From Alphaproteobacteria bacterium (GTDB lineage Bacteria; Pseudomonadota; Alphaproteobacteria; Micavibrionales; UBA2020), in NCBI GenBank assembly GCA_020853455.1, contig JADYYV010000212.1, forward strand, positions 1-6,801: 6,801 nt of DNA, given 5' to 3'. Shown here one piece after another: positions 1 through 4,600 of the stretch (position 1 is its first letter; each line of letters opens with the position of its first letter). Below the pieces are notes generated by a model, which made no database searches, was not told the origin of the DNA, and saw only the letters and a program-made list of their open reading frames with translations. The position numbers and the translations under genes are program-made.

Positions 1-1088
1 CAAATGCGCGCCTTGTCGTTGCGGTCGACATCGGTGCACATCGTCAGTTCGGCTTCGTCTTTCTTGGAATTCAGCAATTCCTGCAGGATTTTCGCATCCT
101 CGATCACGGCGGCCTGCCCGGGCGATTTGCTGCGGCGGGCGGTGCCGGAAATGGGGCAGGATTCCACGCGCTTGCCTTCGACCCGCACGAACATTTCGGG
201 GGACGCCCCCACCAGCTGTTCGCCGCCCATCTGGATCAGGAATTCGTACGGGCTCGGGTTGATGCGGCGAATGTTGCGGAACAGCTGCGACGGCTGTCCC
301 TGATAGGGGGATTTGAATTTGCGGCTCAGGACGACCTCGAACACATCGCCCTTGCGGATATGCTCCTGCGCGCGGGCCACCATGCCCGCATATTCATCGT
401 CGGACATATTGCTGGTGATGGCGGGCGTGCCGGCGGCCGCTTTCGGGGCGGTTTTCAGGCCGTTTTCGCGCGGCATCCCTGCTGTGGTCAGGCTACCCAG
501 CGTGAATTCGTATTCGCGGCGGAACACGGTTTCCTTGCGGCGGTCGAGCAGGTGGATGCTGTCGGGCAGGTAAAGGGTGAACAGGCTGTGATCCGCGCCG
601 CGCTTGTGTTTCAGCGGCACGGGGTTGAAGCAGAACAGCAGGTCGTATTTGAAAGCGCCGTAAAACCCGGCAAATCCCTCCGTCGAAGGCGCCAGTTTCA
701 TCAGCAGGCGCAGCGGCGAGAGCGGCGAGGGCTGGTGTGACCTTTCTTCCTCGGAAAAGCTGCGCGAAGCGGCGGCGATGGTGCAAACAATCAGCTGCGC
801 ATCGCATTTACCGATTTTAAACGCCTCATCCGCGTGATCCCTGAACAGCTGCGCGAACATCGCGAGGATCTTTTCGCCGCGCGCGTTCAGCGCCCGGAAT
901 TCGGTGCGGTCGTTATAGCCCGTGATTTCGACGGGCGGCGCGGCAAAGCCGATATCCCAGCGGGAATAGCGCCCCGGGTAATCGGTGTCGGACGCCATAT
1001 AAACGCCTTTTTCGGCATCCAGCTGGTCGAGCAGGAAATCAATTCCCGCCGCATAGGGCAGGGACGTATCGGTATGTGAAATCTTCAT
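1..1088 (-). CDS. trpE: Anthranilate synthase component I (TrpE, alphaproteobacterial TrpE/TrpEG type), 3' end outside window
   Basis: This enzyme converts chorismate and ammonia or glutamine to anthranilate, the first step of tryptophan synthesis in the cytoplasm. I translated 362 codons on the minus strand from the ATG at 1088-1086 with no frame break. Visible signatures are YPGRYSRWD (residues 37-45, the N-terminal region typical of alphaproteobacterial TrpE), HIRKGDVFEVVLS (243-255), GASPEMF (294-300), CPISGT (311-316) and MCTDVDRNDKARIC at the truncated end (from 350). These belong to the anthranilate synthase N-terminal and chorismate-binding domains. The start is supported by GAAGG at 1101-1097, eight bases before the ATG. 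In many alphaproteobacteria the same chain continues into a TrpG glutaminase domain. The window ends before that can be seen, so fused and unfused forms are both possible. A trpL leader upstream indicates attenuation control. The family call is very secure. Confidence 0.97.
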   Translation of the reverse strand, partial: MKISHTDTSLPYAAGIDFLLDQLDAEKGVYMASDTDYPGRYSRWDIGFAAPPVEITGYNDRTEFRALNARGEKILAMFAQLFRDHADEAFKIGKCDAQLIVCTIAAASRSFSEEERSHQPSPLSPLRLLMKLAPSTEGFAGFYGAFKYDLLFCFNPVPLKHKRGADHSLFTLYLPDSIHLLDRRKETVFRREYEFTLGSLTTAGMPRENGLKTAPKAAAGTPAITSNMSDDEYAGMVARAQEHIRKGDVFEVVLSRKFKSPYQGQPSQLFRNIRRINPSPYEFLIQMGGEQLVGASPEMFVRVEGKRVESCPISGTARRSKSPGQAAVIEDAKILQELLNSKKDEAELTMCTDVDRNDKARI

Positions 1089-1092
1089 CGGG

Positions 1093-1112
1093 CAGGCCTT
1101 CTATAAGGGCTG
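1093..1112 (-). promoter_or_regulatory. Hairpin covering the trpE ribosome binding site
   Basis: In the trpE mRNA, CAGCCCUU and AAGGCCUG flank an AUAG loop and can form an eight-pair stem with one central C-C mismatch. The AAGG of the 3' arm (1100-1097) is the best Shine-Dalgarno sequence for trpE, eight bases from the ATG, so folding would hide it. The complementarity is directly visible. A role in translational control or in the attenuation switch is inference, and the stem is only moderately stable. Confidence 0.4.
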
Positions 1113-1141
1113 ACGTATCATAATGGACGGGGAGGTGCGGG

Positions 1142-1182
1142 GGAAAATTAAAATGAGGGCGTTACCGCCACCAGCGGTTCGC
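1142..1182 (-). promoter_or_regulatory. trp attenuator region: overlapping hairpins and U-rich tract after trpL
   Basis: Two mutually exclusive RNA hairpins overlap the Trp codons and the stop of trpL. The first pairs ACCGC with GCGGU around a UGGUG loop (1178-1164) and can extend by three outer GCG/CGC pairs to 1182 and 1159. The second pairs GGCG with CGCC around a GUAA loop (1169-1158) and is followed by CUCAUUUUAAUUUUCC, a U-rich tract resembling a weak intrinsic terminator. In addition GGAAAAUU early in trpL (1209-1202) is a perfect eight-base complement of AAUUUUCC (1149-1142), which would enclose the whole leader. A ribosome stalled on the Trp codons would open the first hairpin. The pairings are visible in the sequence; which one terminates transcription is inferred. 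The second stem has only four base pairs, so the terminator assignment is uncertain. Confidence 0.6.
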
Positions 1183-1215
1183 AACGACGATCAGGGATGT
1201 GAATTTTCCAGCCAT
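1162..1215 (-). CDS. trpL: TrpL tryptophan leader peptide (17 aa)
   Basis: A very short reading frame on the minus strand encodes MAGKFTSLIVVANRWWR followed by TAA, with two consecutive TGG codons three codons before the stop. It lies 73 bases upstream of trpE. Leader peptides of this size with tandem Trp codons near the end serve as sensors of charged tRNA-Trp: when tryptophan is scarce the ribosome stalls there and the downstream RNA refolds to let trpE be transcribed. An in-frame TAA lies four codons upstream, so the ATG at 1215-1213 is the only sensible start. The predicted transcription start falls on the A of this ATG, which suggests a leaderless mRNA, as reported for Sinorhizobium meliloti trpL. 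The hairpin series over its end supports the assignment. Confidence 0.9.
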   Translation of the reverse strand: MAGKFTSLIVVANRWWR

Positions 1216-1221
1216 AGGCAG

Positions 1222-1251
1222 ATTTTACCCTTGTTGCTTTGCATAAGTCAA
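1222..1251 (-). promoter_or_regulatory. Sigma-70-type promoter of trpL-trpE
   Basis: On the minus strand TTGACT (1251-1246) and TAAAAT (1227-1222) are separated by 18 bases, close to the housekeeping consensus. Six bases separate the -10 box from the A of the trpL ATG at 1215, so the expected start site coincides with the start codon. An AAGGG at 1232-1228 would be a weak Shine-Dalgarno (12-base gap), but it lies inside the promoter spacer and would not be transcribed. Confidence 0.8.
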
Positions 1252-1576
1252 ATAGCGCGTTTTCGATGCTCCATCCCGCGCCGTTTTCAGTTTTTGTGCG
1301 CAGCTGATTCAAAAAAAATCATTTAGGTAAAACTCCGGAAAAAATAGTTGGAGTGAGTCTTTTTGGACTCGGTGGCCTGTTTCTGAAAACAACGCGGCAA
1401 AAAAGCAGCAAAACCGCAATTTTCTTTCCTGATTATGAATTAGCTTTGCCGGGGATTGTCGTAAAACACATGAATTTCTAGTCCTAATAGACTGATTAGG
1501 CATGGAATTTGCTACCCTCTTGAGACGGGGCTGATTATCGCCAGGGTCATTAACAAATTACGAACGAGACTAAGGC
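1252..1576. other. Divergent intergenic spacer without a convincing gene
   Basis: This stretch separates the trpL promoter from the rightward adhesin-like gene. It is clearly richer in A and T than the flanking genes, with several A and T runs (for example around 1311-1345 and 1388-1404). The short open frames here have no recognisable product. A weak five-pair hairpin, GAGTC with GACTC around TTTTTG, lies at 1355-1370, and a better palindrome at 1483-1500 is listed separately. I find no tRNA, terminator or mobile-element end. It probably carries control sites for one or both divergent genes. Confidence 0.6.
1483..1500. repeat. Operator-like palindrome CCTAAT-N6-ATTAGG
   Basis: A perfect inverted repeat of six bases per arm with a six-base centre (AGACTG) lies about 80 bases before the TATAAT box and 120 bases before the start of the adhesin-like gene. 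Overlapping it, AGTC (1480-1483) and GACT (1490-1493) form a second, shorter dyad. The size and position fit a dimeric regulator site or a small RNA hairpin. I recognise no specific regulator, and an 18-base palindrome of this strength can occur by chance. Confidence 0.35.
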
Positions 1577-1582
1577 TATAAT
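1577..1582 (+). promoter_or_regulatory. Candidate -10 box (TATAAT) for the adhesin-like gene
   Basis: A consensus TATAAT lies 39 bases before the ATG at 1622, predicting a start site near 1589. No good -35 box sits at the usual 16-18 base distance: the nearest match, TTAACA at 1550-1555, is 21 bases away. The promoter may need an activator, or this may be a chance match in AT-rich DNA. Confidence 0.35.
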
Positions 1583-1621
1583 TTAAAAGGGAAAACTTGT
1601 GCTATTGGGCGCATCTGGGCA

Positions 1622-4600
1622 ATGACCGATAAGGACAAAAAAAGCAAGGGATCCAAAAGATCCCCGCGGAAGACGTTGCAGGCGCTTGAAAAGCGCCTGA
1701 TGCTCGACGCGACGTTAACGGGACTTTCCGCTTCGATCACGCTCACCGAAACACAAGTCAACGTCCTGCAACCCACCAACCGCGACTTCGATTTCACCAC
1801 GCCGACGATTTTGTCGGGCACGGGCGAAGACGGCGATGTGACCGTCGGCGGATCGACCAATAATTTCGACGGCGTCAACCTGACGATCTCGACGACCGGC
1901 GGCGTCAACGACCAGCTTTACATCAGCCGCACGCGCCAGACAGTCGGCGCGCAGGGCGCGACCGATATCGCCGTTTATAACTTCGCCGTCGCCTATGGCG
2001 GCGTGCAGATCGGCAGCCTGTCATCGGCGGGCGGCAACGGCGTGGATGGCAATCCGCTTATTATCACCCTGAACGCAAACGCGACCCGCACCTCCGTCGA
2101 AGCGCTGATCGAGCGCATCAGCTTCCGCAACATTTCCGACAACCCCGTCGCCAGCCGCACGATCACCTACACCCTCGACGGCTATTTCAGCCAGTCGACG
2201 ACGCTGAACATCACCCCCGTCAACGACGCGCCGATTATCGCGGCGAATACCGGCATCCGCGTCGGTAACGGCCAGACGGTCGTCGTGACCCGCGGGAACC
2301 TTCTGGCCCTCGATACAGACTCGCCCACGCTCACCTATACCCTGACAACTGCGCCCACCACCGGCATCCTGCGCAACAACGGTGTTGCGCTGACGAATGG
2401 CAGCACCTTCACGCAGGCCAATATTGATGCCGGCCTTATCACCTTTACAAACACGGTTGCCGGCGCAAACGAAGTGATGCTGGGGCTAACAGTTTCAGAC
2501 GGAACGGCATCGATTGCGTTATACAACGAGGTCGTTAATGGAGACATGAGCGCTGCCGGAGGCTGGTCGCTTGGCACCGGCTGGGGCAGCATAAGCGGCG
2601 GCGTCGCCAACAAAAATGCGAACGGAACCGGAGATCTGACTCGTACGGATTCATACCTCGTCCAGGGGATGACTTATAAAGTCACATACACCATCAATAT
2701 CACGACAGCGGGTAATTTCGCGGCGCTCGTTGGCGGGACAACAGGCACTGTTCGGTCTGCCAGCGGCACCTACACGGAGATAATTACCGCGGGCGCTTCA
2801 ACGACCATCGGCATTGATGCGCAGACAAACGGCTCTCGAGCGACGATAGATAATTTTTCAATTGTCGCTGTGCCGACTGCCAACTTCGCAATCGATGAAG
2901 TTGTTAACGGCGACTTTGCGGTTGCAACGGGATGGACTGCGACGAACATGGCGATTACGGGTGGCGTCGCGTCGCAAACCGCCAATACTACCGCTACAGT
3001 TTTCCAGACCGATACAAATCTGGTCGCTGGCAGGCTTTATCAGGTCACCTATACGATTACCCGCACCGCCGGTACGCTCAATGCGTCAATCGGGGGAAAT
3101 TTGGGTGCCAACCGCACCAGTACAGGGACATTTACGGAGTATATCGTCGCGGGAGCGACCACAAGCATCGGCTTCTCAACAACCGGAAGTTTCCGGGGCA
3201 CTATAGATAATTTTTCAATTCGAGGGGTTCCTGATTTTGCCCTCAGCGATAATACGAATGCTGCGCCCACCCTCAATCCCCAACAAGTTATCCAACAGTT
3301 GGATTCCAGCGTCTATTACAACGCGACGAACGGCAATTATTACCGCCTCGTCACCGGCACGGTCGGCATCGGCACGGCGCTGCGCAATTCCGAACTCGCC
3401 TACCTGAACGGCGTGGCCGGACACCTTGTCACGATCACCAGCGCATCCGAAAACGCGTTCATCAACGCGATGTCGGCGCAGAGCCTGTGGACGGCAGCAT
3501 CGGACACGAACACGGAAAGTTACTGGACATGGATGGCGGGCCCCGAAAAGGGCCAGGTGTTCTATGTCGGCCTTTCCGGCCAGGGCGGCGCGGCCGTGAA
3601 TGGCGCTTTCAACAACTGGAACAACCTGGAGCCGAACGATTACCTGTTTGGCAACGCCGCAAACGGCAGCGGCTTCATGGAATGGACGACCTCCAGCCCG
3701 CCCGGCGAAGAATGGCTTGAATGGCAGGACGGCGGCGGCTGGAACGACAATCAGGGCCCCTACGGCTATGTGATCGAGTGGGAAGGCGCAGACGTCATCA
3801 ACAACCTCGCCTACCGCTACAACTACAACAACCCCGCGACCGATATCGTTTCCGGATCCGTCATGGGCACGGTGCAGGGCGGCGACCAGGAAGACTCTAC
3901 GCTCGCTTATGCGATCACGGGCGGCACAGGCTCCGCGCTGTTCTCGGTCAACGCATCGACGGGCCGCATCACTGTGCTTGACGCGGCTGCGGCAACCACC
4001 ATCCGCAACAACCTGTCAACCACGTCGTCCTATACTCTGATCATGACGGTGAATGACGGGGTGAACACCTCGGCGACGCAGACGGTCACGATCAATTTCA
4101 ACGGCGTGCCGGGTTCAAGCGGCATCACCAATACCGGCGCGACAGCACCCGAGGGTGCGGCCACCACAATTACCTCGGCGATGCTCAGCGTCGTGGACAG
4201 CGATCCGCCCGCCTCGATCATTTTCCGCGTGACGGATGCAGTCGATAACGGCTACATCCAGCTGACGACGAATGCCGGCGTCGCCGTGACGTCCTTTACC
4301 CTTGCCGATATCCAGGCGAACCGCGTGCAGTATGTGCACAACGGTTCCGAAACATCGGCAGACGCTTTCAGCTTCACGATTTCCGACCCTTCCGCGACTT
4401 CGAGCGCCTATACGTTCAATATCACCGTCACGCAGGTGAACGATGCGCCCGTCGTCACCTTCGCGGATAGCTGGACGGTCGCCGAAGTTCTGGCGGCGCA
4501 TCCCGGGGTCAGCTACAACTCCACCACCGGCAGTTTTTATATCTACGTCAACACGTCGCTTTCTTTCACGGCGGCGCAGGCGGCGGCAAATGCCTATCAG

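Noticed and set aside
360..740. Plus-strand frame of 126 codons opposite trpE
   Set aside because: The minus-strand TrpE translation is unmistakable across this interval; the plus-strand product is rich in Arg, Ala and Gly with no family features.
493..807. Minus-strand frame of 104 codons overlapping trpE in another frame
   Set aside because: It is out of frame with TrpE, and the TrpE frame continues through the region without interruption.
1123..1326. Plus-strand frame of 67 codons in the trp leader region
   Set aside because: It lies across trpL, its promoter and the attenuator on the opposite strand, with no ribosome binding site or recognisable product.
1355..1370. GAGTC/GACTC hairpin with T-rich loop as a terminator
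   Set aside because: The stem is only five pairs and the T-run is in the loop, not after the stem. The genes on both sides diverge, so no terminator is expected here.
1309..1503. Minus-strand frame of 64 codons in the divergent spacer
   Set aside because: The predicted product has no recognisable motif, the composition is that of AT-rich noncoding DNA, and I saw no clear ribosome binding site or promoter for it.
2862..3210. Plus-strand frames of 114 and 92 codons within the jelly-roll pair as evidence for a frameshift
   Set aside because: The main frame is continuous through the region and encodes both jelly-roll units with matching motifs; the other frames are shadows.
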